Assembly: GCF_041504345.1 (NCBI RefSeq)
Contig: NZ_CP167894.1
Coordinates: forward strand, 2,666,001-2,730,000
Length of the DNA stretch: 64,000 nucleotides
Origin: Vibrio sp. BS-M-Sm-2
Lineage (GTDB): Bacteria > Pseudomonadota > Gammaproteobacteria > Enterobacterales > Vibrionaceae
Direction: 5' to 3'
Part shown: piece after piece, positions 17,024 through 25,952 of the stretch
Layout of the letters: every line of letters starts with the position of its first letter
Numbering within the stretch: position 1 is the first letter of the stretch
Program-made: the position numbers and the translations under genes
The notes under the pieces: generated by a model
Database searches by the model: none
What the model saw: the letters and a program-made list of their open reading frames with translations, nothing else
Told to the model about the DNA's origin: nothing

Positions 17024-18532
17024 TTATTCGGAAAGTTGATGGCCGACATTCGTGCAGTAGTTAAGCATCAGGTTTTCCCACTGCTTAATGATTAATGGCT
17101 CTTTGATGCTCAATTTTAGATTTTTCCAAGGCTGGAGACAGGTTGATTTCGACTCCGGTTTGGACAAGCGAGCAAACAACTCTTCTGAAGGAACCACTCG
17201 CAATAATGCGACCAAGGATTCCATGTAGTTGAGGCGAAACTTATCCATGTCTCCTTGCTTGTAACCAATATGGGAAATCATCATATAGACCAGTGCGTTC
17301 TCGATGGTCGAATTGCCCGCTGTGTTGGTCAGGAATTCCTTCGCGGTTTGCAGGTCTCTTAACTTGAAGTGAATAATCCCAAGCCAAAGTTTGAGCTCGT
17401 CGGGAATCAACTTAAAGCGTGTTTGCACAAGGCTAGTGAAACTGATCAGTCGCTGGTGGTCAGTTTCAAAGAGCGCCATTTGTCGTGCAATCAATGTTGA
17501 AGTCATCACGTTGAGTGGCACGCTATCCAGCTTTAACGTTTGTTCGTTAAGTAAATGGCTTAGTTCTTTATCGCTGACAGACCACTCTGGTGATAGCGGC
17601 GCAGGCAAAGCAAAGTAGTTTGCTAGCTCTCTATTTATTTCCATCAAGTCTTCACTGAGGTTATCTATCTCTATTGAGTAGACACCGCGGAAAGCAAGTT
17701 TGCCTGAACTTGGGTAAATAAGGCTGACTTTAGCCGCAAGGCGTGTATCGACTTCCTGATCCTTTAATTGAATATTGAGCAGGTAATCACTGGTGCGCAT
17801 GTTTTTGGCACCCGGAAAGAAGGGCGTACTGTCTATTGGGTCTACGAAGTAACTAGGTGCATCTTGATTCGCTAAGTCGGTATAAGCGTATTCAATTTGT
17901 TGTTGAAGTAGTAGCGCTTTAACGGCTTTGCGATACGTTCTCGCATTGTCTCCAATGGCATCGATACGGTTTAGCAGTAGCTCGACCTTAGGAATTAGCC
18001 TCTGTGTGCGTTCAAGCTCTGAGGCTTGGTTTGAAGAGTGCCAAAACATATAGCCTAAAGTCGCAGTGCTTATCAGCAGCACAACAGAGAGTGACAGTAA
18101 CAAAAGATTAAACGGTGATGTCTTTTTACTTGGTTGAGGCTGTTCGGTTACCTCAAGAGGTTGGGGCTGTGCATTGGCCAAGCTCACAGAGCTAGGGTTA
18201 AGGAAGTAGCCCTTGCGCGGATAAGTCACCAGTATTTTGGTTGCGTCGCTATCTGGCAGGTGTTTTTGAAGTACTGAACGTAAGGTACTGATTCGGTTTG
18301 TCAGAACATTTTTGGAAATGAAGTTACTTTGCCATACAGATTCAATGATGTGCTCGGCAGCGAGCGGCTGACCAACGCTGGTAAGAAGTAACTCTAATAG
18401 CTCGATAGAACGAGGTTCTAAATCGATGACCTGCTTGTCGCAGCTTAAGACTCGTGTGTTGGTGTTGAATTCCAAGCCTTCAATATAAATAGAGGTTTGT
18501 TGGTCTTTGGCGCTAGAGAGGTAATCTTGCAT
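17024..18532 (-). CDS. ToxR/CadC-like membrane-anchored transcriptional regulator
   Basis: This is a 502-residue single-span protein. The N-terminal cytoplasmic OmpR/PhoB-type winged helix covers residues ~15-112: LEPRSIELLELLL, the recognition region FISKNVLTNRISTLRSVLQ, and the wing ILVTYPRKGYFL. A Pro/Gln-rich linker (~120-137) leads to one membrane helix (FNLLLLSLSVVLLISTATLGYMF). About 335 periplasmic residues follow, predicted mainly helical, with two cysteines near the end (STCLQPW, LNYCTN) that could form a disulfide as in ToxR and CadC. There is no phospho-receiver domain, so it should bind DNA from the membrane in response to an envelope signal. Target unknown; the downstream lipoprotein is the obvious candidate. 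Confidence 0.85.
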   Translation of the reverse strand: MQDYLSSAKDQQTSIYIEGLEFNTNTRVLSCDKQVIDLEPRSIELLELLLTSVGQPLAAEHIIESVWQSNFISKNVLTNRISTLRSVLQKHLPDSDATKILVTYPRKGYFLNPSSVSLANAQPQPLEVTEQPQPSKKTSPFNLLLLSLSVVLLISTATLGYMFWHSSNQASELERTQRLIPKVELLLNRIDAIGDNARTYRKAVKALLLQQQIEYAYTDLANQDAPSYFVDPIDSTPFFPGAKNMRTSDYLLNIQLKDQEVDTRLAAKVSLIYPSSGKLAFRGVYSIEIDNLSEDLMEINRELANYFALPAPLSPEWSVSDKELSHLLNEQTLKLDSVPLNVMTSTLIARQMALFETDHQRLISFTSLVQTRFKLIPDELKLWLGIIHFKLRDLQTAKEFLTNTAGNSTIENALVYMMISHIGYKQGDMDKFRLNYMESLVALLRVVPSEELFARLSKPESKSTCLQPWKNLKLSIKEPLIIKQWENLMLNYCTNVGHQLSE

Positions 18533-18562
18533 AGAAAAGGCGACGGTTTATAAAACCTAAAT

Positions 18563-18594
18563 ACTAGCTGTTTTTGTTATTAAAAACAGCTAGT
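18563..18594 (-). terminator. Terminator of yitT
   Basis: ACTAGCTGTTTTT and AAAAACAGCTAGT form a 13-bp stem with a 6-base loop. On the minus strand the second half of the stem supplies the U tract. It lies 21 bases past the yitT stop and isolates yitT from the ToxR-like gene downstream. Confidence 0.7.
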
Positions 18595-18614
18595 AATTCA
18601 TAAGGTGATTGGTA

Positions 18615-19217
18615 TTAAGACGCGTAATTCACCGAGTAGCGAGTTGGTTTGTGATTCATTGCCAATACGATGTTCAATACTGCGGTGCCTAATACAGATA
18701 CGGCAATCACCCAAGGCGATACAAAGAAGAACGATGCAAACAGAATACAGGCATCAATACCCATTTGGGTTTTGCCTACGGAGATACCGTAGCGGTCTTG
18801 GATAAACAAACACAATACGTTGAAACCACCCAGGCTTGAGCGGTGACGAAATAGGATTAGCATACCTAAGCCCATTAACAAGCCGCCAGCAACTGCACAG
18901 TAGATTTCGTTATGAACTTCTAGCGAGATAACTAAGTATAAATGGTCGGCAAACACAGATACTAAAGCACCAGAAATCGCACTGCTAATAGCAAAGCTAC
19001 GGCCGAATCGTTTCCATGCCAATAAGTAGAATGGACAGTTGGCAACAAAGTACAAAATACCAAAGGTTACAGGCAAGAATTGACTCAAAAGCAGAGCCAA
19101 GCCAGTAGTGCCACCAGTAAGCAGGTTCGCTGACTGTAAAAAGAAGACGCCTAACGCTACTAAAAATGTGCCAGTGAGGATTGCTACCCAATCTTCTTTA
19201 CGTGAGTGTTTTTCCAT
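18615..19217 (-). CDS. YitT-family membrane protein
   Basis: The 200-residue product has five or six membrane segments and the family pattern near the start, GTFLVALGVFFLQSANLLTGGTTGLALLLSQ (about 15-45), and the SSLGGFNVLCLFIQDRYGISVGKTQMGIDA stretch (~127-156). YitT proteins (DUF161 core) are inner-membrane proteins of unproven transport role. It lacks the long cytoplasmic C-terminal domain found in many Gram-positive relatives. The ribosome site is weak. It is divergent from glyA. Confidence 0.88.
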   Translation of the reverse strand: MEKHSRKEDWVAILTGTFLVALGVFFLQSANLLTGGTTGLALLLSQFLPVTFGILYFVANCPFYLLAWKRFGRSFAISSAISGALVSVFADHLYLVISLEVHNEIYCAVAGGLLMGLGMLILFRHRSSLGGFNVLCLFIQDRYGISVGKTQMGIDACILFASFFFVSPWVIAVSVLGTAVLNIVLAMNHKPTRYSVNYAS

Positions 19218-19564
19218 CGTTTTTATAATTACCTAACCAATAAAGGCGTGCATAGTAGATAAAAACCTTAGCTTTCGGTAGCTTGAGGTGCAAAATTAAG
19301 GTAAACCTATGTAATCTGCGTTTTACAGGGTGTAAAGCGTAAAATTGACAGTAAGCGTCATCTTTGGTTGGATCAGCTTAATAACCATGATGAATCTTAT
19401 TTGTGATTATGAAAAAACTGCATGATAAAATTGCAATTAGCTCTTTATGACCTAGATCAAATTATGTAGAATGCGTCACATCAAAACGGTGACGGAAACG
19501 TTTGCTTTCGGTCGTTGTGTGGTTTTTTTGAAACTTTCAGTACAATCTGAGTCAGGAGATACAG
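19218..19564 (+). promoter_or_regulatory. Intergenic control region of glyA and yitT
   Basis: This 347-bp gap has no gene. The left half, which would carry the yitT promoter, is AT-rich with no clear operator. The right half holds a PurR-box match at 19492-19507. A TCAGGAGATACAG ribosome site leads into glyA. No riboswitch-like structure was recognised. Confidence 0.5.
19492..19507. promoter_or_regulatory. PurR operator upstream of glyA
   Basis: ACGGAAACGTTTGCTT matches the PurR consensus ACGCAAACGTTTGCGT at 14 of 16 positions, including the central AAACGTTTG. PurR control of glyA is established in E. coli, where one-carbon units feed purine synthesis. Confidence 0.8.
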
Positions 19565-20815
19565 ATGCTTAAGCGTGACATGAACATTGCTGATTACGAT
19601 GCGGACCTATTCGCAGCTATCCAAGAAGAAACTCTTCGTCAGGAAGAGCACATCGAACTTATCGCTTCAGAAAACTACACAAGCCCACGTGTAATGGAAG
19701 CTCAAGGTTCTCAGCTTACAAACAAATACGCTGAAGGTTACCCAGGCAAGCGTTACTACGGTGGTTGTGAGTACGTAGATAAAGTTGAAACTCTAGCAAT
19801 CGAACGTGCATGTGAACTGTTTGGCGCTCAATACGCAAACGTACAACCTCACTCAGGTTCTCAAGCAAACAACGCTGTATACATGGCACTGCTGAACGCT
19901 GGCGATACTGTTCTAGGCATGAGCCTTGCGCACGGTGGTCACCTAACTCACGGTTCTCCAGTAAACTTCTCTGGTAAGCTTTACAACATCATCCCTTACG
20001 GTATCGATGAAGCAGGTCAAATCGATTACGAAGAGATGGAAGCGCTAGCTATCGAGCACAAGCCTAAGATGATCATCGGTGGTTTCTCAGCTTACTCTCA
20101 AGTTTGTGATTGGAAGCGCATGCGTGAAATTGCTGACAAAGTAGGTGCTTACTTCTTCGTAGATATGGCTCACGTTGCTGGTCTAATCGCTGCAGGCGTT
20201 TACCCGAACCCAGTTCCACACGCTCACGTTGTAACAACGACAACACACAAGACGCTTGCTGGTCCTCGTGGTGGTCTTATCCTTTCTAACGAAGGCGAAG
20301 ATCTTTACAAGAAGCTAAACTCAGCAGTATTCCCAGGCGGCCAAGGTGGTCCTCTAATGCACGTTATCGCTGGTAAAGCAGTAGCGTTCAAAGAAGCTCT
20401 AGAGCCAGAATTCAAAGAATACCAAGCTCGCGTAGTGGCTAACGCAAAAGCAATGGTTGCTGAATTCCTTGCACGCGGTTACAACATCGTTTCAGGTTCT
20501 ACAGAGAACCACCTGTTCCTAGTTGACCTAATCGACAAAGACATCACAGGTAAAGAAGCAGATGCTGCACTAGGTGCAGCGAACATCACAGTGAACAAGA
20601 ACTCTGTACCAAACGATCCACGTAGCCCGTTCGTTACTTCAGGTATCCGTATCGGTTCTCCTTCTATCACTCGTCGCGGTTTCTCAGAAGCAGACGCGAA
20701 AGAGCTAGCAGGTTGGATCTGTGACATCCTAGATAACATGGGTGATGAGTCTGTTATCGAAGCAACAAAAGCAAAAGTACTAAATATCTGTAAGCGTCTA
20801 CCTGTTTACGCTTAA
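19565..20815 (+). CDS. glyA: Serine hydroxymethyltransferase
   Basis: GlyA interconverts serine and glycine with tetrahydrofolate and supplies one-carbon units for purines, thymidylate and methionine. The 416-residue PLP enzyme has the family starts LIASENYTS and [14 protein letters not shown]. The PLP-binding lysine is Lys229 in [16 protein letters not shown], with the cofactor-contacting [13 protein letters not shown] before it. Codon use is that of a highly expressed gene. The ribosome site is TCAGGAGAT. It is transcribed alone, between a PurR box and a terminator at 20924-20949. Confidence 0.98.
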   Translation: MLKRDMNIADYDADLFAAIQEETLRQEEHIELIASENYTSPRVMEAQGSQLTNKYAEGYPGKRYYGGCEYVDKVETLAIERACELFGAQYANVQPHSGSQANNAVYMALLNAGDTVLGMSLAHGGHLTHGSPVNFSGKLYNIIPYGIDEAGQIDYEEMEALAIEHKPKMIIGGFSAYSQVCDWKRMREIADKVGAYFFVDMAHVAGLIAAGVYPNPVPHAHVVTTTTHKTLAGPRGGLILSNEGEDLYKKLNSAVFPGGQGGPLMHVIAGKAVAFKEALEPEFKEYQARVVANAKAMVAEFLARGYNIVSGSTENHLFLVDLIDKDITGKEADAALGAANITVNKNSVPNDPRSPFVTSGIRIGSPSITRRGFSEADAKELAGWICDILDNMGDESVIEATKAKVLNICKRLPVYA

Positions 20816-20825
20816 TTTTTTCTTC

Positions 20826-20907
20826 GTAGTGATTTGAACTTCGTTGTCGAGCATGCTCACTTACATCCGTAAGCTCCGCGTGCTCTCCTAGAATTTCAAA
20901 CAACTAC
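20826..20907. repeat. Imperfect 82-bp palindromic element downstream of glyA
   Basis: The stretch folds on itself: GTAGT (20826-20830) with ACTAC (20903-20907), TTTGAA with TTTCAAA inside, GAGCA with TGCTC, and CTTAC-N4-GTAAG at the centre. It ends 17 bases before the glyA terminator. The nested symmetry resembles dispersed palindromic repeats in gamma-proteobacterial genomes. No second copy was seen in this window. Confidence 0.55.
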
Positions 20908-20923
20908 TTTGAAAAACACTTTT

Positions 20924-20949
20924 AAAGGGGCTCATTGAGTCCCTTTTTT
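20924..20949 (+). terminator. glyA terminator
   Basis: AAAGGGGCTC pairs with GAGTCCCTTT (one G-U pair) around a 3-base loop, followed by further T residues (six in a row at 20944-20949). Confidence 0.85.
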
Positions 20950-21001
20950 GTATCTGTGGGTATGGAGTTGGGTTATCTGAGAATACAGAAAGGCTGATAC
21001 T

Positions 21002-21033
21002 AAAAAGGGCTGATGCTTGCACATCAACCCTTT
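21002..21033 (-). terminator. Terminator of the small lipoprotein gene
   Basis: AAAGGG-x-TGATG (21004-21015) pairs with CATCA-x-CCCTTT (21022-21033) with one mismatch. On the minus strand a U run follows. It is 20 bases past the stop of the gene ending at 21054. Confidence 0.75.
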
Positions 21034-21053
21034 GTTGTTTGCAGGTCTTAATT

Positions 21054-21380
21054 TTACTTTTTGATGCTCAGTAAAGTGCCTGACTTACACTTGAACGAGT
21101 AGTAGCTGCGGCTTTCATTGAATTTGCCTAAGCCTTCGCCATCGCAGTAGTCGATGTTGATATCACGCATTACTTCTAGCGTATCTTCGCTGTTCAAAGC
21201 GAATTTAGAACCATCAGAACAGACGATACGAATTCGCTCATCATGGCTTACTGAGTAGATATCGACTTCGGTATTACACAGTTCAAAAGAGGCTTCACGA
21301 AAGTTATCTTGCTGAGTATTTGAAGAGCACCCTGCGGTGAGTGCGGCTGTGATAACGGCTAATAGTCCGAGTCTTTTCAT
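21054..21380 (-). CDS. Small lipoprotein of unknown function
   Basis: The 108-residue product has a signal with lipobox ALTAGC (Cys18). The mature part is about 90 residues with four further cysteines (ELCNTE, RIVCSDGS, IDYCDGEG, SFKCKSG), enough for two disulfides in the periplasm. No family was recognised. The frame opens at 21404, but the ATG at 21380 (MKRLGLLAV) follows an AAGGACTAAC ribosome site and starts the signal peptide properly. It stands alone between terminators. Confidence 0.8.
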   Translation of the reverse strand: MKRLGLLAVITAALTAGCSSNTQQDNFREASFELCNTEVDIYSVSHDERIRIVCSDGSKFALNSEDTLEVMRDINIDYCDGEGLGKFNESRSYYSFKCKSGTLLSIKK

Positions 21381-21572
21381 TGTTAGTCCTTCGATATCAT
21401 CCAACTTAGTGATGAGTTTTATATGCTGTTCTGGGTAGCCTATACAACAACACGCTTTGGTTCAAGGATCGCAGGTTGACTCTAGGATATAAAAGTATAG
21501 GCGCAAACAGATAATTTATAATAGGTTTATTGATCTTTGGCCTATTATGCACCCTTCTTCCGGCCAAAAAAT

Positions 21573-21599
21573 AAAAAGACCAACACTAAGGTTGGCCTC
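21573..21599 (-). terminator. Terminator after the yaeP-DUF4250 unit
   Basis: CCAAC (21580-21584) pairs with GTTGG (21591-21595) and the flanks extend the stem with a mismatch. On the minus strand it runs into UUUUU. It is 25 bases past the DUF4250 stop. Confidence 0.7.
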
Positions 21600-21624
21600 T
21601 CAAAATCAAGCTTGTTCTAAATGG

Positions 21625-21816
21625 CTATCTAAACTGTTTGGCTTCTGGAAGGAACTCAAAGCCAGCAGACGCAAGTTTCGCGATTAATGCTGCTTTGTCG
21701 ATCTCGTAGAAGTTGACCACTCGATCCAAATCACCGCCGAAGTCATCACGCAGTTTCATGTTGACGATGCTCATCAACATCACAGGATCCATTTTTTCAA
21801 AGTTAGCGAGGTTCAT
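21625..21816 (-). CDS. DUF4250 domain protein
   Basis: The 63-residue acidic protein contains the DUF4250 core MDPVMLMSIVNMKLRDDFG and a C-terminal helix region ALIAKLASAGFEFLPEAKQF. No signal peptide or cysteine is present. The function is not known. It starts one base after the yaeP stop codon region, so it is translated from the same transcript. Confidence 0.85.
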   Translation of the reverse strand: MNLANFEKMDPVMLMSIVNMKLRDDFGGDLDRVVNFYEIDKAALIAKLASAGFEFLPEAKQFR

Positions 21817-21817
21817 A

Positions 21818-22021
21818 TTAGTCCTCGAAATCTGAAATCAGTAAGTTAGCTGCGGCAAATGCTGCACGCTCACGCGCTTCTTTAGGAAGAGATTCATCTG
21901 CAGCAAGGTCATTCAATGTTTTTACCGCGCAGGTGATCGCTTTAGGGATATAGCCTTGGTCGCCACTGCCAATTTGAGAATACAGTTCACGCACCAAATC
22001 ACAACAATCGTATACTTTCAT
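21818..22021 (-). CDS. yaeP: YaeP-family (UPF0253) protein
   Basis: The 67-residue product matches YaeP of E. coli over its whole length: [20 protein letters not shown] and [17 protein letters not shown]. The function is unknown. The open frame runs upstream to 22123, but the added residues are hydrophobic and not conserved. The ATG at 22021 has an AGGTATAAAA ribosome site and gives the family's normal length. It is the first gene of a two-gene unit with DUF4250. Confidence 0.9.
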   Translation of the reverse strand: MKVYDCCDLVRELYSQIGSGDQGYIPKAITCAVKTLNDLAADESLPKEARERAAFAAANLLISDFED

Positions 22022-22189
22022 TTTTATACCTAACCAAATGATAACTGATCTCAATATACACATAGAGATAAGCAAAAACAAAGTGGATCTGATTAAGTTC
22101 AGAGTTAGTTTGTTCTTGCTCAATATCTCATTCTGTTGATGCTCAACGTATCACTTTGCTAGCTTGCCTATTAGCCGGATATTGACTGC

Positions 22190-22885
22190 TTAACCAGAGA
22201 TTTGCTGTTCAAGTTGATAAGTAACTTCATCATCAAGGTTGAGTTGCTTGGCTAACTCTTTGAGGTAAGCCTTCTCCATGAAGTTCTGCTCATCCGCTAC
22301 AATCAAAGACGCTAAGTAGATCTCACTCGCTTGTTGAGGTGAGGTCGCGAGCTGAGCAATTTCACTTGGATCGAGTGGCTTGTGCAATTCTTCAGACACC
22401 AATTTAGTCAGTTGATAATCGGCACCCATGTTTTCGACGGCTTGCTCAATCTTGGCCATCTCTTCTTCATCAACATGACCATCCGCTTTGGATGCTGCAA
22501 TCATCGACCTGAGAATCAGCACGCTATGGTTTGAGTCGTTCTCATCAAATTGAGCTTGTTCGGCATTTGGTGTTTGCCCTTGTTTAGACTGATAGTCGTT
22601 GTAGACCTTATAAGCCAAAGCGCCCAGTGCTGCTGCGCCACCAATGCCAGCGGCTTTCTTACCCATTTTCTTGGTCTTCTTAGAGCCCATTAACGCCCCT
22701 AACAGTCCACCACCAACTGCGCCTGCACCGAAGGCGCCAAGTGTGCTCTTGTTGACACCTTTGCCATTGCTGCTACTGCCTTGAGATAGGTTGCTTAAAC
22801 TCGAAGATCCTTGGGAAAACTTCTGAGTACCTTGTTTAACGAGATCTGACTTAAGTGCTTGGTTAAGTAAGCTTTTGATATCCAT
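22190..22885 (-). CDS. YebE-like DUF533 / TerB-fold protein
   Basis: The 231-residue product starts with an amphipathic Ser/Gly/Asn-rich region and has a glycine-rich hydrophobic stretch (LGAFGAGAVGGGLLGALMG, then AAGIGGAAALGALAYKVYNDY), likely membrane-associated. The C-terminal ~110 residues resemble the TerB-like helical domain, with the acidic loop KADGHVDEEEMAKIEQ and the matching IVADEQNFMEKAYLKELA. This is the DUF533 layout of E. coli YebE; function unknown. The ATG at 22885 has a TGGAGG ribosome site 5 bases upstream, so the four-residue extension to 22897 is dropped. Confidence 0.85.
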   Translation of the reverse strand: MDIKSLLNQALKSDLVKQGTQKFSQGSSSLSNLSQGSSSNGKGVNKSTLGAFGAGAVGGGLLGALMGSKKTKKMGKKAAGIGGAAALGALAYKVYNDYQSKQGQTPNAEQAQFDENDSNHSVLILRSMIAASKADGHVDEEEMAKIEQAVENMGADYQLTKLVSEELHKPLDPSEIAQLATSPQQASEIYLASLIVADEQNFMEKAYLKELAKQLNLDDEVTYQLEQQISG

Positions 22886-22999
22886 CGATACCTCCAATGG
22901 TGAGCATGTCTAAAAAGTTGATGACACCAATATACGGACTGTTAGATGAACAGAGGATTAACTGACATTTCTTTACGTTAGGTGATTAATAGCAGGAAC

Positions 23000-23026
23000 A
23001 AAAAAGGCTACCTAATGGCAGCCTTT
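23000..23026 (-). terminator. proS terminator
   Basis: AAAGGCT (23003-23009) pairs with AGCCTTT (23020-23026) across a 10-base loop. On the minus strand the stem is followed by U residues. It is 30 bases beyond the proS stop. Confidence 0.75.
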
Positions 23027-23055
23027 CAATGTTTATCTAGTCAGTAATCGGATTA

Positions 23056-24771
23056 CTAAGCTAGTTGAGCTTTAAGGTGCTCGATAACCGTGTCCATTGC
23101 GATAGCTTCTTTATCACCAGTACGACGGTTTTTGTATTCGAAGTTACCTTCGTCCATGCTGCGATCACCGATAACGATAGTGTGAGGAATACCCACAAGC
23201 TCGATATCTTTAAACATAACACCAGGGCGCTCTTTACGGTCATCAAATAGTACTTCGATACCCATAGCCGTTAATTCAGCGTATAGCTTCTCAGCTGCTT
23301 CTTTAACGCGCTCAGATTTGTGCATGTTCATTGGTACGATAGCAACTTGGAACGGCGCTAGTGCGTCTGGCCAAGTGATACCGAATTTATCGTGGTTTTG
23401 CTCGATAGCAGATGCAACAACACGTGAAACACCGATACCGTAACAACCCATTTCTAGAATTACGCTCTTACCATCAGGACCAAGCACGTTACAGTTCATT
23501 GCTTTAGAGTAAGTATTACCTAGTTGGAAGATGTGACCAACTTCGATACCACGCTTAAGTTGGATAGTACCTTGACCACATGGGCTAAGGTCGCCTTCAA
23601 CTACGTTACGTAGGTCTTCAACCTGAGCAAGCTCTACGTCACGACCCCAGTTAATACCGAAGTAGTGCTTACCGTCTACGTTTGCACCAGCGCCAAAGTC
23701 GCTCATTACAGCAACAGAGCGGTCAACGATGAATGGTAGCTCTAGGCCAACAGGGCCAAGTGAACCAGGACCTGCACCAACAAGAGCACGGATTTCTTCT
23801 TCAGAAGCCATCTCTAGTGGAGAAGCAACCTGTGGAAGGTTTTCTGCTTTCACTTCGTTAAGCTCGTGGTCACCACGGATGACTAGAGCAATGATATCTG
23901 CTTCTACTTCATCAGATGCTTTAACGAATAGAGTCTTAACTGTCTTCTCGATTGCTAGACCGTGTTGCTCTACCAATTCTGCGATAGTTTTCGCGTTTGG
24001 TGTATCAACCAGTTTCATCTCTTGAGTTGGTGCTGCAGCATCTTCAGTAGGAGCGAGTGCTTCTGCTTTTTCGATGTTTGCTGCGTAATCTGACTCAGTT
24101 GAGAATGCGATTAGGTCTTCGCCGCTTTCAGCAAGAACGTGGAACTCTTGAGAGCCGCTGCCGCCGATTGCGCCAGAGTCAGCTAATACTGGACGGTATT
24201 CAAGGCCCATGCGGTCGAATGCTTTACAGTAAGCATCGTGCATCGCTTGGTAAGACTTTTCTAAGCCTTCTTTGTCGATATCAAAGCTGTACGCATCCAT
24301 CATAGAGAATTCACGTGCACGCATTACGCCAAAGCGAGGGCGGCGCTCATCACGGAATTTAGTCTGGATTTGGTACAGGTTTAGAGGTAGCTGTTTGTAA
24401 GAGCTGATCTCGTTACGTACTAGGCTCGTTACTACTTCTTCAGCTGTTGGGCTGAGAACGAACGGACGAGAGTGACGGTCTGTGAAACGAAGTAGCTCAG
24501 GGCCCATCTTTTCAGAACGGCCAGTCTCTTCCCAAAGCTCAAACGGTTGAACTACGGGCATCAAGATTTCAACGGCACCTGCATTATCGATCTCTTGGCG
24601 AACGATATTTTCGACTTTACGCAGTACACGTAGACCAGTAGGTAGCCAAGTATATAAACCTGAAGCTAGCTTACGGATCATACCTGCACGTAGCATCAGC
24701 TGGTGGCTGATAACTTCTGCGTCGTTTGGAGTCTCTTTCAAAGTAGAAAGAAGGTAGTTACTGGTACGCAT
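23056..24771 (-). CDS. proS: Prolyl-tRNA synthetase (bacterial type with editing domain)
   Basis: ProS charges tRNA-Pro. The 571-residue protein is the bacterial class II form. Motif 1 region [27 protein letters not shown] and motif 2 [27 protein letters not shown] are present. An inserted editing (INS/YbaK-like) domain covers about residues 225-405 ([33 protein letters not shown]), and motif 3 is [19 protein letters not shown]. The C-terminal anticodon-binding domain has [21 protein letters not shown] and [22 protein letters not shown]. It is next to trmO as in E. coli. ATG at 24771 has a GGATACC ribosome-like site. Confidence 0.98.
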   Translation of the reverse strand: MRTSNYLLSTLKETPNDAEVISHQLMLRAGMIRKLASGLYTWLPTGLRVLRKVENIVRQEIDNAGAVEILMPVVQPFELWEETGRSEKMGPELLRFTDRHSRPFVLSPTAEEVVTSLVRNEISSYKQLPLNLYQIQTKFRDERRPRFGVMRAREFSMMDAYSFDIDKEGLEKSYQAMHDAYCKAFDRMGLEYRPVLADSGAIGGSGSQEFHVLAESGEDLIAFSTESDYAANIEKAEALAPTEDAAAPTQEMKLVDTPNAKTIAELVEQHGLAIEKTVKTLFVKASDEVEADIIALVIRGDHELNEVKAENLPQVASPLEMASEEEIRALVGAGPGSLGPVGLELPFIVDRSVAVMSDFGAGANVDGKHYFGINWGRDVELAQVEDLRNVVEGDLSPCGQGTIQLKRGIEVGHIFQLGNTYSKAMNCNVLGPDGKSVILEMGCYGIGVSRVVASAIEQNHDKFGITWPDALAPFQVAIVPMNMHKSERVKEAAEKLYAELTAMGIEVLFDDRKERPGVMFKDIELVGIPHTIVIGDRSMDEGNFEYKNRRTGDKEAIAMDTVIEHLKAQLA

Positions 24772-24872
24772 TCTATGGTATCCGTTTCATCATTGATAAA
24801 AGAAAACTTGCTGTGGTTAGTGACTACAGCAAATCTGATATAGCCGCATATAATATCAGCCTATTTGAGATC

Positions 24873-25568
24873 TCAAAAGCGCTCAATGTCAGTTACATTG
24901 ATGAAAAGCGTTTCAACAACGAATTTTACGTTAAGATCGAACAAATTTACCGCATATTCCTTGTTGTCTGGTTTGCCTTTCTTATAGGCCGGACGTGGAT
25001 CTTGGCCAAGCACTTCTTTGATCACCTTAATGATATGACGGGCTTGTGGATGGTTTGCTAGTTTACTTTGTGCTTGCTGAGAAAAGCTAACTTCTAGCAC
25101 CTCTGGCTCTTCGGCGGCAAACCCTCCGAATGCATCTGGAATCGAATCCGAGTAGGGAATATAAGGTTTGATGTCGATGATCGGTGTGCCGTCTACTAAG
25201 TCGACGCTGCCGAGATCCAACCAAGTTTGCCCTTTCTCTTGAGACACACCTTTGAGTTCAACCGCAGACATGCCAATTCCATTGGGTCTGAATGTGGCAC
25301 GAGACGCGAATACACCAATACGTTCATTGCCGCCAAGGCGAGGTGGCCTCACGGTTGGTTTCCATCCTGCTTCAAGGTTCTTATCGAACAAAAATAACAA
25401 CCACACATGGCTAAATTGTTCAATATCACGAACAGACTCAAGGCAGTTCGCTGCTTCAACTAGCCTAACTCTTGAGGTCGAAGTGGGTACTAACCTAGGC
25501 TGTCTTGGCACAGCGAACTTCTCTTTATAAGGAGACTCAATAAAGCCAACAGGTTTAATGGTGTACAT
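24873..25568 (-). CDS. trmO: tRNA (N6-threonylcarbamoyladenosine-37) methyltransferase TrmO
   Basis: TrmO (TsaA/YaeB) adds a methyl group from S-adenosylmethionine to t6A37 of certain threonine tRNAs. The 231-residue product shows the family pattern PVGFIESPYKEKFAVPRQPRLV at the start, IEQFSHVWLLFLFDKN, and RIGVFASRATFRPNGIGMSAVEL. A C-terminal extension carries LGQDPRPAYKKGKPDNKEYAVN. It is upstream of proS with a 101-bp gap and probably shares regulation. Confidence 0.95.
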   Translation of the reverse strand: MYTIKPVGFIESPYKEKFAVPRQPRLVPTSTSRVRLVEAANCLESVRDIEQFSHVWLLFLFDKNLEAGWKPTVRPPRLGGNERIGVFASRATFRPNGIGMSAVELKGVSQEKGQTWLDLGSVDLVDGTPIIDIKPYIPYSDSIPDAFGGFAAEEPEVLEVSFSQQAQSKLANHPQARHIIKVIKEVLGQDPRPAYKKGKPDNKEYAVNLFDLNVKFVVETLFINVTDIERF

Positions 25569-25631
25569 AGCAAGGTGTTCTCTGGTTTCAGTTAAGACGG
25601 AAAAATATCACAAAATCGCTTGTTTTTCTTT

Positions 25632-25669
25632 TGATAATAATTATCATTTGGTATGTTATAACGTATCAA
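25632..25669. promoter_or_regulatory. Fur-like and Zur-like palindromes upstream of rpmE2
   Basis: TGATAATAATTATCA (25632-25646) is a perfect 15-bp palindrome resembling a Fur box core. Directly after it lies a second palindromic region at 25648-25669 centred on GTTATAAC, with arms matching at most positions (GGTAT.../...GTATC), the form of a Zur site (GTTATANTATAAC-like). Both are within 60 bases of the rpmE2 start. Zinc repression by Zur of these paralogous ribosomal genes is established in several bacteria. Which regulator acts here is a prediction. Confidence 0.65.
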
Positions 25670-25691
25670 TTTAAGCATTTGGGGAAATACA

Positions 25692-25952
25692 ATGAAACCG
25701 AATATCCACCCTGACTACCGCACAGTGGTGTTCCACGACACCAGTGTCGATGAGTACTTCTTGATTGGCTCAACGTTGAAAACAGAACGTACTATCGAAT
25801 GGGAAGATGGCAATACTTACCCTTATTTCACGATTGAAGTATCGTCAAAGTCGCACCCTTTCTATACCGGTAAACAGAGAGTGCTACATAAAGAGGGACG
25901 TGTTGCGAACTTCACTCGTCGTTTTGGTCAATTAGGTAAGGGAGCGAAATAA
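25692..25952 (+). CDS. rpmE2: 50S ribosomal protein L31 type B (zinc-independent paralog)
   Basis: This 86-residue L31 paralog replaces the zinc-containing L31 under zinc shortage. It has the type B marks [18 protein letters not shown] and [20 protein letters not shown]. There are no cysteines at all, so the zinc site is absent (C-minus form). It is directly followed by the L36 paralog, whose ATG abuts the stop codon. A GGGGAAA ribosome site precedes the start. Fur/Zur-like palindromes lie just upstream. Confidence 0.97.
   Translation: MKPNIHPDYRTVVFHDTSVDEYFLIGSTLKTERTIEWEDGNTYPYFTIEVSSKSHPFYTGKQRVLHKEGRVANFTRRFGQLGKGAK

Noticed and set aside
24813..25061. 82-codon plus-strand frame starting in the proS-trmO gap
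   Set aside because: Most of it is antisense to trmO, and the ATG lacks a ribosome site. The hydrophobic stretch comes from antisense codons.
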